In this document: piece after piece, positions 1-5,817 of the stretch
Numbering within the stretch: position 1 is the stretch's first letter
Layout: the number at the start of each line of letters is the position of its first letter
NCBI GenBank assembly: GCA_021804705.1
Contig: JAJZHC010000057.1
Coordinates: forward strand, 1-8,255
From: Pseudomonadota bacterium
GTDB lineage: Bacteria; Pseudomonadota; Gammaproteobacteria; Burkholderiales; Ferrovaceae
Direction of reading: 5' to 3'
DNA: 8,255 nt
Position numbers and translations under genes: made by a program
Notes under the pieces: generated by a model
The model's input: the letters and a program-made list of their open reading frames with translations, nothing else
Told to the model about the DNA's origin: nothing
The model's database searches: none

Positions 1-266
1 ATGCCGGCTTTTACGAAATCCTCACCGAAGAACCGGGCAAGGCCAGCTGGCCCATCACCGGCGCCACCTTCATCCTGATGCAGAAAGTGCAGGACAAACC
101 CGAGCAGGCCCGGGGGGCGCTCGGCTTCTTCGACTGGGCTTACAAGAACGGAGCCAAGGCTGCGCTGGATCTGGACTATGTGCCCATGCCCGAGAGCGTG
201 GCCAGGCTGGTGGTGGGCGAATGGAAGCGCGCCATCAAGGATACCGCAGGCAAACCGGTATTCTGA
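1..266 (+). CDS. pstS: Phosphate-binding periplasmic protein PstS, C-terminal part (5' end outside window)
   Basis: Only the last 87 residues are present, read from position 3 to the TGA at 264-266. PstS captures inorganic phosphate in the periplasm and delivers it to the PstC/PstA channel. The segment carries the family's C-terminal signature SWPITGATFILM (about residues 15-26 of the fragment), followed by FFDWAYKNGAK and LDYVPMPESV, which closely resemble the corresponding blocks of enterobacterial PstS. The signal peptide and most phosphate-contacting residues lie upstream and cannot be judged. It is followed by pstC, pstA and pstB in the same direction, which supports the call. The promoter, and any Pho box, would be upstream of the window. 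Confidence 0.96.
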   Translation, partial: AGFYEILTEEPGKASWPITGATFILMQKVQDKPEQARGALGFFDWAYKNGAKAALDLDYVPMPESVARLVVGEWKRAIKDTAGKPVF

Positions 267-271
267 TTTCC

Positions 272-315
272 GGGGTTGCCAGAAAAATTCGCCCGGGTGT
301 GTTTCTGGCAGCCCT
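272..315 (+). promoter_or_regulatory. Intercistronic stem-loop between pstS and pstC (mRNA stabiliser or partial terminator)
   Basis: Bases 272-285 pair with 302-315 in a 14-bp stem. The core, 277-285 (TGCCAGAAA) with 302-310 (TTTCTGGCA), is perfect; the outer part adds three G-C pairs and two G-T wobbles. The loop is 16 nt (286-301) and contains CCCGGG. The stem begins 5 nt after the pstS stop codon. A modest T-rich tail (TTTCATTT, 315-322) follows, so partial rho-independent termination is possible. In E. coli pst and mal operons, hairpins after the binding-protein gene protect the upstream message and raise binding-protein output; the same role here is inferred. Confidence 0.7.
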
Positions 316-375
316 TTCATTTGTAGAGTCGGTACGGGAGCAGGTATCATTCGGCTCTCAGGTCATAAGAGCAAC

Positions 376-1365
376 ATGAACCCTCATTCTCCGACTGAAC
401 CGCACGCCCTGGTTCAACGCACCTCGCGGCAGCGTTTGCACCAGTACGGCGACGTGCTGTTCGAATACCTTACTCGTGGCTTTGCCGTGCTCGTGCTGGG
501 CACCCTGCTGGCCATCATGGTGTCGCTGCTGGTGACGAGCCTGCCCTCCATACGGGCTTTCGGTTTCGGTTTTCTGCTCTCGGACGAATGGGATCCCGTG
601 CGCGACCAGTTTGGCGCCCTGGTGCCCATTTATGGCACTCTGGTCAGCTCCCTCATCGCCATGCTGATTGCCCTGCCCATCAGCTTTGGCATCGCCATTT
701 TCCTCACCGAAATGTCCCCGGCCTGGTTAAAGCGCCCGCTCGGGACCGCCATTGAACTGCTGGCCGCCATCCCCAGCATCATCTACGGCATGTGGGGCCT
801 GTTCGTCTTCACCCCGGTGTTTTCCAGAACGGTAGAGCCCCTCCTGATTGCCGTGCTGGGCCCCATTCCTGGCGTGGGCGCGTTGTTTCAGGGGCCGCCC
901 ATGGGGATTGGCATGCTCACTGCGGGCATCATCCTGGCCATCATGGTGATTCCATTCATTTCCTCGGTCATGCGCGACGTCTTCGAACTGGTACCGGCAG
1001 TCCTCAAGGAGTCGGCCTACGGGCTCGGGGCCACCACCTGGGAGGTGGTATGGAAGGTGGTGCTGCCCTATACCCGCACCGGCGTGGTGGGCGGCGTCAT
1101 GCTGGGCCTGGGGCGCGCCCTGGGCGAGACCATGGCGGTGACCTTCGTCATCGGCAACGCACAGCGCCTCAGCCCATCGCTGCTGGCGCCCGGAAACAGC
1201 ATCGCTTCCTCGCTGGCCAACGAATTTGCCGAGGCGGTGGGCGATCTCTATACCTCGTCCCTGATCGAACTGGGCCTGATCCTGTTCCTCATTACCACCG
1301 TGGTGCTGGCCATTGCCAAACTGATGCTGCTGCGCATGGGGCGTCTGGAAGGGACCCGGAGCTAG
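376..1365 (+). CDS. pstC: Phosphate ABC transporter permease PstC
   Basis: This is one of the two inner-membrane subunits that form the phosphate channel of the Pst importer. The 329-residue product is close to the usual family length. A short polar N-terminus is followed by a first membrane span at about residues 36-54 and further hydrophobic spans near 87-110, 127-150, 182-199, 235-260 and 297-318. The coupling loop that contacts PstB is visible as the EAA-type motif KESAYGLGATTWEVV (211-225) followed by KVVLP, then GRALGETMAV (246-255), typical of PstC. The frame stays open upstream into pstS, but the ATG at 376 gives a normal N-terminus outside pstS and has a weak AAGAG purine run at 367-371. 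It runs almost directly into pstA, one base after the stop. Confidence 0.95.
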   Translation: MNPHSPTEPHALVQRTSRQRLHQYGDVLFEYLTRGFAVLVLGTLLAIMVSLLVTSLPSIRAFGFGFLLSDEWDPVRDQFGALVPIYGTLVSSLIAMLIALPISFGIAIFLTEMSPAWLKRPLGTAIELLAAIPSIIYGMWGLFVFTPVFSRTVEPLLIAVLGPIPGVGALFQGPPMGIGMLTAGIILAIMVIPFISSVMRDVFELVPAVLKESAYGLGATTWEVVWKVVLPYTRTGVVGGVMLGLGRALGETMAVTFVIGNAQRLSPSLLAPGNSIASSLANEFAEAVGDLYTSSLIELGLILFLITTVVLAIAKLMLLRMGRLEGTRS

Positions 1366-1366
1366 G

Positions 1367-2227
1367 ATGCAGCACGCCACGCCCTCTGCCCAAAAGGTCT
1401 ATCGCGCGCGCCGGCGCCTGAACGCCATCAACATGACGATGTCGGCGTTGGGCATGTGCTTTGGCCTGTTCTGGCTGGCCTGGATTCTCATCACGTTGCT
1501 GGGCTATGGCTTTGACGCATTGAGCTGGTCGCTGCTGACGCAGCCCACGCCGCCGCCGGGCAGCAATGGCGGGCTGGCCAACGCCATCGTGGGCAGTCTC
1601 ATGATGGCCGGTACCGCCACGCTGATCGGTACGCCAGTGGGTGTGCTGGCGGGTACTTACCTTGCGGAATACGGCCGCCGTGGCTGGCTGGCACCCACCA
1701 CGCGCTTCATCAACGACATTCTCCTGAGTGCGCCTTCCATCGTGTTGGGGCTGTTCGTATACACTGTTTATGTGGCGCGGGTAGGGCATTTTTCCGGGCT
1801 GGCGGGGGCACTGGCCCTGTCGCTCATCGTGGTTCCAGTGGTCGTGCGCACCACCGACGACATGTTGAAACTGGTGCCGGACAGTCTGCGTGAAGCCGCC
1901 ATCGCGTTGGGGGCCCCCAAGTGGAAAATGATCGCGCTGGTCTCCTACCGGGCCGCGCGCACCGGGATTGCCACGGGGGTGCTGCTGGCGGTGGCCCGCA
2001 TCAGTGGCGAAACGGCGCCATTGCTGTTTACGGCGCTCAACAACCAGTTCATGAGCCACGACATGAACGCCCCCATGGCCAACCTGCCGGTGGTGATTTT
2101 CCAGTTTGCCATGAGCCCTTATGACGACTGGCACAGAATCGCGTGGGGCGGGGCCATTCTGATCACCTTGAGCGTGCTGGGCATCAATATCCTGGCGCGC
2201 GTGCTGTTTCGACAACATAATTCCTGA
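1367..2227 (+). CDS. pstA: Phosphate ABC transporter permease PstA
   Basis: This is the second channel-forming permease, expected to pair with PstC in the inner membrane. The 286-residue product has a basic N-terminus (RARRR at 13-17) and a first span at about residues 26-47. Further spans lie near 72-100, 117-138, 143-160, 198-212 and 257-280. The EAA loop that docks on the ATPase is REAAIALGAPKWKM (175-188). RISGETAPLLFTA (211-223) is a PstA hallmark. The ATG lies one base after the pstC stop and has a GGAG Shine-Dalgarno at 1358-1361 inside the pstC end, so translation is probably coupled. No frame damage is seen. Confidence 0.95.
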   Translation: MQHATPSAQKVYRARRRLNAINMTMSALGMCFGLFWLAWILITLLGYGFDALSWSLLTQPTPPPGSNGGLANAIVGSLMMAGTATLIGTPVGVLAGTYLAEYGRRGWLAPTTRFINDILLSAPSIVLGLFVYTVYVARVGHFSGLAGALALSLIVVPVVVRTTDDMLKLVPDSLREAAIALGAPKWKMIALVSYRAARTGIATGVLLAVARISGETAPLLFTALNNQFMSHDMNAPMANLPVVIFQFAMSPYDDWHRIAWGGAILITLSVLGINILARVLFRQHNS

Positions 2228-2250
2228 GGCTGTTGCCAGAGACCTATCCC

Positions 2251-3033
2251 ATGAGTGCCCGACACCAAGCTTCCGATCAGAATCTGCGCATTGCCATTCG
2301 CGATCTCAATTTCTATTACGGCAAGTTTCACGCCATCAAGAATGTCTCCATGGACATCCAGTCCAACAAGGTAACGGCCTTCATCGGCCCCTCGGGTTGC
2401 GGTAAATCCACCCTGTTGCGCACCTTCAACCGGCTTCACGAGCTGTACCCGCAAAACCGTGCTACCGGCCAGATTCTCCTGGATGGCCGCAACGTACTGG
2501 ACAGCAAGGTGGACCCCACCCTGCTGCGGGCGCGGGTGGGCATGGTGTTTCAAAAGCCCACGCCGTTTCCCATGTCCATTTACGACAACATCGCTTTCGG
2601 GGTGAAGCTGTACGAGCGGCTTAACGCCCGCCAGATGGATGAACGGGTGGAGTGGGCGCTCACTAAAGCGGCCCTGTGGAATGAAGTCAAGGACAAGCTC
2701 AACCAGAGCGGTAATGGGCTCTCGGGCGGACAACAGCAGCGCCTGTGCATTGCGCGCTGCATTGCCATCCGCCCGGAGGTGATCCTGCTGGACGAACCCT
2801 GCTCGGCGCTCGATCCCATTTCCACGGCACACATCGAAGAGCTGGTGCACGATCTCAAATCGGATTACACCGTGGTCATCGTGACGCATAATATGCAGCA
2901 GGCGGCCCGGGTGTCGGACTTTACGGCGTACATGTACCTGGGCGAACTCATTGAGTTCGATGAAACCGACAGGATTTTCACCAAGCCCACCCAGAAGGCC
3001 ACGGAAGACTACATTACCGGCAAATTCGGTTAA
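2251..3033 (+). CDS. pstB: Phosphate ABC transporter ATP-binding protein PstB
   Basis: This cytoplasmic ATPase drives phosphate import by hydrolysing ATP at the PstC/PstA dimer. The 260-residue product contains the full ABC set: Walker A GPSGCGKST (46-54), Q-loop Gln101 in VFQKPTPFP, signature LSGGQQQR (157-164), Walker B VILLDE (177-182), D-loop SALD (185-188) and switch His213 in VTHNM. The QKPTPFPMSIYDNI block is characteristic of PstB among ABC ATPases. I chose the ATG at 2251, which has AGAGA 8 nt upstream and gives a length near the 257 residues of E. coli PstB. An in-frame TTG at 2233 would add six residues; it sits 3 nt after GAGG (2226-2229), which is too close. The next gene is tpiA, not phoU. 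Confidence 0.96.
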   Translation: MSARHQASDQNLRIAIRDLNFYYGKFHAIKNVSMDIQSNKVTAFIGPSGCGKSTLLRTFNRLHELYPQNRATGQILLDGRNVLDSKVDPTLLRARVGMVFQKPTPFPMSIYDNIAFGVKLYERLNARQMDERVEWALTKAALWNEVKDKLNQSGNGLSGGQQQRLCIARCIAIRPEVILLDEPCSALDPISTAHIEELVHDLKSDYTVVIVTHNMQQAARVSDFTAYMYLGELIEFDETDRIFTKPTQKATEDYITGKFG

Positions 3034-3055
3034 CCAACCTCGTCACGGAGCATCC

Positions 3056-3814
3056 ATGCGCAACAAGTTCATCGCCGGGAACTGGAAGATGCAGGGCTCC
3101 CTGGCCGCAAATCCGGCATTGCTCCATTCGGTGGCCGCAGGGGCTGCCACACTACCCACCGTCACCATGGCGGTCATGGTACCGTTTCCCTACCTGTCCC
3201 AGGCACAGACCCTGCTGGCCGGTTCTGCCTGCGCCTGGGGCGCCCAGGACGTCAGCGAGGAGGCCGCGGGCGCTTACACCGGCGAGGTCTCGGTGGCGAT
3301 GCTGCAGGATATGGGCTGTCGCTATGTGATCGTGGGCCATTCCGAGCGCCGTGCGCGCCATGGCGAATCTGATGCGCGCGTGGGAGCCAAGGCACGGGCC
3401 GCCATCGAAGGCGCGCTCATCCCCATCATCTGCCTGGGTGAAACCCTGGCGCAGCGTGAAGCAGGCGAGACGCTGGCCGTGGTCCACCGGCAACTGGATG
3501 CTGTCCTCGAGGCGGTCGGCGTGCGCCACATGCCCCAAGCGGTGCTGGCCTACGAGCCGGTCTGGGCCATTGGCACGGGCAGGAGCGCCACTCCCGCACA
3601 AGTCCAGGAAGTCCACGCAGCGCTGCGTTCCCGGGTGTCCAATGCCGACTGGGTGGTGGGGGCGGGCCTACAAATTCTCTACGGAGGTAGCGTCAAACCT
3701 TCTAACGCGCTAGAATTGATGGGATTGCCTGATGTAGACGGCGCGTTGGTGGGGGGAGCCTCGCTGGTGGCCGACGATTTCTTGGATATCGGGCGGGCTG
3801 CAGCAACAGCCTGA
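3056..3814 (+). CDS. tpiA: Triosephosphate isomerase TpiA
   Basis: TpiA interconverts dihydroxyacetone phosphate and glyceraldehyde 3-phosphate in cytoplasmic glycolysis and gluconeogenesis. The 252-residue product has normal TIM-barrel length. Catalytic residues are present: Asn9 and Lys11 in AGNWKM, His95 in VGHSERR and Glu167 in AYEPVWAIGTG, which also forms the mobile loop 6. Phosphate-binding glycines are in LYGGSVKPSN (208-217) and LVGGASL (231-237). The ATG at 3056 has GGAG at 3047-3050 and matches the family N-terminus; the frame stays open upstream into pstB, but that extension has no homologous look. It starts 22 nt after pstB with no terminator between them, so readthrough from the pst genes is plausible. 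Confidence 0.97.
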   Translation: MRNKFIAGNWKMQGSLAANPALLHSVAAGAATLPTVTMAVMVPFPYLSQAQTLLAGSACAWGAQDVSEEAAGAYTGEVSVAMLQDMGCRYVIVGHSERRARHGESDARVGAKARAAIEGALIPIICLGETLAQREAGETLAVVHRQLDAVLEAVGVRHMPQAVLAYEPVWAIGTGRSATPAQVQEVHAALRSRVSNADWVVGAGLQILYGGSVKPSNALELMGLPDVDGALVGGASLVADDFLDIGRAAATA

Positions 3815-3829
3815 ACGGATTGGATTTTT

Positions 3830-3836
3830 GGGGAAG
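3830..3836 (+). promoter_or_regulatory. secG ribosome binding site (decides the start)
   Basis: GGGGAAG lies 3 nt before the ATG at 3840, with its GGGGA core ending 5 nt before that codon. The alternative in-frame TTG at 3828 overlaps this purine run and has no ribosome binding site of its own, so ATG 3840 is preferred. Confidence 0.7.
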
Positions 3837-3839
3837 CAA

Positions 3840-4181
3840 ATGCTGGAAACCGCAGTTTGGCTGGTGCATATCGTGGCGGCAGTGGGCGTCATCGGGCTGG
3901 TACTGATCCAGCATGGCAAGGGCGCCGACATGGGCGCGGCCTTTGGCAGTGGCTCGGCTGGCGGGCTGTTTGGCGCTTCCGGGGCCAGCAATTTCCTGAG
4001 CCGCAGCACGGCCATCCTCGCCGCTGTATTTTTTTCCACCAGCCTGTTGCTGACCTGGTATTCCGGGCATGGCACGGGAAATGGCAGCGTGATGCAGCAA
4101 GCCGCGCCCCAGTCGCCCGCAGTTTCTGCGCCGGCCGTACCCGCAGCACCGAATTCAAAGTCTTCAGAAATACCGAAGTAA
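3840..4181 (+). CDS. secG: Protein translocase subunit SecG
   Basis: SecG is the small accessory membrane subunit of the SecYEG channel and assists SecA-driven protein export. The 113-residue product matches the family size (E. coli 110). It has two hydrophobic spans, about residues 4-23 and 56-74. They are separated by the conserved cytoplasmic stretch LIQHGKGADMGAAFG and then GGLFGASGASNFLSR, which is diagnostic of SecG. The C-terminus after residue 80 is a low-complexity Ala/Pro/Ser/Gln tail, which is variable in this family. It begins 25 nt after tpiA and is followed by a tRNA-Leu gene, an order also found after secG in E. coli (leuU). Confidence 0.95.
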   Translation: MLETAVWLVHIVAAVGVIGLVLIQHGKGADMGAAFGSGSAGGLFGASGASNFLSRSTAILAAVFFSTSLLLTWYSGHGTGNGSVMQQAAPQSPAVSAPAVPAAPNSKSSEIPK

Positions 4182-4192
4182 GGTTTTTTTCC

Positions 4193-4212
4193 TCCCGGCC
4201 TCAGGGTCGGGA
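4193..4212 (+). terminator. GC-rich hairpin between secG and tRNA-Leu, possible weak terminator or processing site
   Basis: TCCCGGCC (4193-4200) pairs with GGTCGGGA (4205-4212) around a TCAG loop, giving 8 bp with one G-T wobble. A run of five T (4221-4225) comes 8 nt after the stem, further than in a classical intrinsic terminator. A T7 run (4184-4190) precedes the stem instead. It may attenuate transcription leaving secG, or mark an RNase cut site ahead of the tRNA. No convincing sigma-70 promoter is visible in the rest of this 50-nt spacer. Confidence 0.4.
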
Positions 4213-4231
4213 ACGTGCAGTTTTTGATCGT

Positions 4232-4316
4232 GCCGATGTGGTGAAATTGGTAGACACGCCGTCTTGAGGGGGCGGTGGCGAAAGCCGTAGCAGTTCGAGT
4301 CTGCTCATCGGCACCA
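4232..4316 (+). tRNA. tRNA-Leu, anticodon GAG
   Basis: The 85-nt gene folds as a complete class II tRNA. The acceptor stem is GCCGATG (4232-4238) with CATCGGC (4306-4312), discriminator A4313 and encoded CCA 4314-4316. The D-stem is GTG (4241-4243) with CAC (4255-4257), with GG at 4249-4250 in the loop. The anticodon stem CCGTC (4259-4263) pairs with GGCGG (4271-4275) around loop TTGAGGG, so the anticodon at 4266-4268 is GAG, reading CUC and CUU leucine codons. The variable arm is GGC-GAAA-GCC (4277-4286), and the T-arm AGCAG/CTGCT encloses TTCGAGT (4294-4300). The long variable arm and the anticodon both indicate leucine. It sits between secG and nuoA and is probably transcribed with one or both. 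Confidence 0.97.
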
Positions 4317-4336
4317 TACATATTTGCGAGAACGCA

Positions 4337-4693
4337 ATGGTGCAAAATTATTTGCCGGTACTGCTCTTCATCCTCGTGGGCTTGGCGGTGGGAGTCGTAC
4401 CGCCGTTGCTGGGTAAATTGCTGGCGCCCAGTCGCCCCAATTCCGAAAAAAACTCTCCCTATGAGTGCGGCTTCGAAGCCTTTGAAGATGCCCGCATGCG
4501 TTTTGATGTGCGTTACTACCTTGTCGCCATCCTGTTCATCCTCTTCGATCTTGAAATTGCGTTCCTTTTTCCCTGGGCGGTGGTCCTGAAGGATATCGGC
4601 CTGCCTGGCTTTGTCGCCATGATGGTGTTTCTGGCCATCCTGGTGGTGGGTTTCATTTACGAGTGGGTCAAGGGCGCGCTGGAGTGGGAGTGA
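4337..4693 (+). CDS. nuoA: NADH-quinone oxidoreductase subunit A (NuoA)
   Basis: NuoA is a small membrane subunit of complex I, equivalent to mitochondrial ND3, next to the quinone chamber. The 118-residue product has three hydrophobic spans: about 6-29, 60-80 and 89-109. The conserved loop KNSPYECGFE (38-47) includes Cys44, the counterpart of the ND3 loop cysteine. It is followed by FDVRYYLVAILFILFDLEIA (56-75) with the conserved acidic Asp71 and Glu73. The ATG lies only 20 nt after the tRNA CCA end, with a weak GAGA at 4328-4331, so it has almost no private leader. It is the first gene of the nuo cluster; nuoB follows after 33 nt. Confidence 0.97.
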   Translation: MVQNYLPVLLFILVGLAVGVVPPLLGKLLAPSRPNSEKNSPYECGFEAFEDARMRFDVRYYLVAILFILFDLEIAFLFPWAVVLKDIGLPGFVAMMVFLAILVVGFIYEWVKGALEWE

Positions 4694-4715
4694 TTCCGGC
4701 CCTGCAGTGCCACTC

Positions 4716-4722
4716 AGGAGGT
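4716..4722 (+). promoter_or_regulatory. Strong nuoB ribosome binding site
   Basis: AGGAGGT, a full match to the anti-Shine-Dalgarno complement, lies 4 nt before the nuoB ATG at 4727. It is the strongest ribosome binding site in the window, in contrast to the weak or absent sites of nuoA and nuoC on either side. Confidence 0.75.
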
Positions 4723-4726
4723 TGTC

Positions 4727-5209
4727 ATGGCGCTTGAAGGCGTATTGAAGGAAGGATTTGTCACCACGAGTCTGGACACCGTCATCAACTGGACGCGCAC
4801 GGGCTCGCTTTGGCCCATGACGTTTGGCCTGGCGTGCTGTGCCGTGGAAATGATGCAGGCCGGCGCATCGCGCTACGATCTGGACCGCTTTGGCATCGTG
4901 TTCCGCCCCAGTCCGCGCCAGTCCGATCTCATGATCGTGGCGGGCACGCTGTGCAACAAGATGGCTCCGGCCCTGCGCAAGGTCTACGACCAGATGGCTG
5001 AGCCGCGCTGGGTGCTGTCCATGGGCTCGTGCGCCAACGGTGGCGGCTACTACCACTATTCCTACTCGGTGGTGCGCGGTTGTGATCGGGTGGTTCCGGT
5101 GGACGTGTACGTGCCCGGATGCCCTCCCACCGCCGAAGCCCTGCTGTTCGGCATCATCCAGTTGCAGCAAAAGATTCGCCGTACCAACACCATTGCGCGC
5201 GTCGCCTGA
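4727..5209 (+). CDS. nuoB: NADH-quinone oxidoreductase subunit B (NuoB)
   Basis: NuoB carries iron-sulfur cluster N2, the last electron carrier of complex I before quinone, at the peripheral-arm/membrane junction. The 160-residue product shows all four N2 ligands: the tandem Cys37-Cys38 in FGLACCAVEMM, Cys102 in MGSCANGGGYYH and Cys132 in YVPGCPPTAEAL. FRPSPRQSDLMIVAGT (59-74) is a conserved family block. The start is fixed by the AGGAGGT site just upstream. Its stop codon overlaps the nuoC start as TGATG. Length and motifs are normal. Confidence 0.98.
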   Translation: MALEGVLKEGFVTTSLDTVINWTRTGSLWPMTFGLACCAVEMMQAGASRYDLDRFGIVFRPSPRQSDLMIVAGTLCNKMAPALRKVYDQMAEPRWVLSMGSCANGGGYYHYSYSVVRGCDRVVPVDVYVPGCPPTAEALLFGIIQLQQKIRRTNTIARVA

Positions 5210-5817
5210 TGACCATGTCCCTTTCACTCGAAACCCTGTCCCAAACGCTGGCCGATGTTCTGGGAGAGGCCGTCGTCTCGCAGCATATCCGGCTCGATGA
5301 ACTGACCCTGACCGTACGCGCCGACCAGTGGCTTTCCGTGGCCCAGCGCCTGCGCGACACTGACGGCCTCAAATTCGAACAGCTCACCGACCTGTGCGGC
5401 ATGGATTATTCCACCTACCAGGGCTGGTCCGGGCGGCGGTTTTGCGCGGTCATCCATCTGCTCTCCGTTAGCCTTAACCAGCGCCTGCGCATCAAGGTGT
5501 TTGCCGAGGATGACCAGCACCCGCTACTGGCGTCAGTGGTGTCGGTCTGGCCGGTGGCCAACTGGTTTGAGCGCGAAGCCTTCGATCTCTTCGGCATCGT
5601 CTTCAATGGCCACCCCGACCTGCGCCGCATCCTGACGGATTACGGCTTCGTGGGGCATCCTTTCCGCAAGGATTTCCCCATTTCCGGAAACGTCGAGATG
5701 CGCTACGACCCCGAACAGGGGCGCGTGGTGTACCAGCCCGTCTCCATCCTGCCGCGCGAAATCGTTCCGCGCACGATTCGACCAGAACATTACGGGGATA
5801 CCGAACGCCATGGCTGA
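5209..5817 (+). CDS. nuoC: NADH-quinone oxidoreductase subunit C (NuoC)
   Basis: NuoC is a 30-kDa-family structural subunit of the hydrophilic arm that binds NuoD. It is a separate gene here, not the NuoCD fusion of E. coli. The 202-residue product has the family motifs EREAFDLFGI (121-130) and DYGFVGHPFRKDFP (144-157). The ATG at 5209 shares one base with the nuoB stop and has no clear Shine-Dalgarno, so it probably depends on ribosomes finishing nuoB. A second ATG at 5215, two codons later, has no better site. The frame is open further upstream inside nuoB, but that extension does not resemble NuoC. The 3' end overlaps nuoD by 8 nt. Confidence 0.96.
   Translation: MTMSLSLETLSQTLADVLGEAVVSQHIRLDELTLTVRADQWLSVAQRLRDTDGLKFEQLTDLCGMDYSTYQGWSGRRFCAVIHLLSVSLNQRLRIKVFAEDDQHPLLASVVSVWPVANWFEREAFDLFGIVFNGHPDLRRILTDYGFVGHPFRKDFPISGNVEMRYDPEQGRVVYQPVSILPREIVPRTIRPEHYGDTERHG

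Noticed and set aside
311..375. Possible Pho box upstream of pstC (CTTTCAT near 314 and GTCATAAG near 362).
   Set aside because: Each resembles only one half of the CTGTCAT direct repeat, and no second half occurs at the correct 11-nt period. A Pho box is expected upstream of pstS, outside the window.
1292..2218. A 308-codon minus-strand open frame opposite pstC and pstA.
   Set aside because: It has the same antisense composition and lies opposite genuine transmembrane permease genes; no independent support was seen.
3684..3716. Possible internal promoter near the end of tpiA (TAGAAT at 3711-3716 as a -10 element) with a TAGCG/CGCTA inverted repeat nearby.
   Set aside because: The -10 match is five of six, but nothing like TTGACA lies 16-18 nt upstream, and the repeat is only 5 bp within coding sequence.
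4162..4190. Possible terminator at the secG end: CTTC...GAAG followed by a T7 run.
   Set aside because: The stem is only 4 bp with a 9-nt loop and lies in the last secG codons, too weak for an intrinsic terminator.
3710..5227. A 505-codon minus-strand open frame spanning the end of tpiA, secG, the tRNA, nuoA and nuoB.
   Set aside because: It is antisense to four well-identified protein genes and a tRNA. Its product is rich in His, Gln, Arg and Gly, as expected from the complement of GC-rich coding DNA, and shows no domain. Long antisense frames are common at this base composition.
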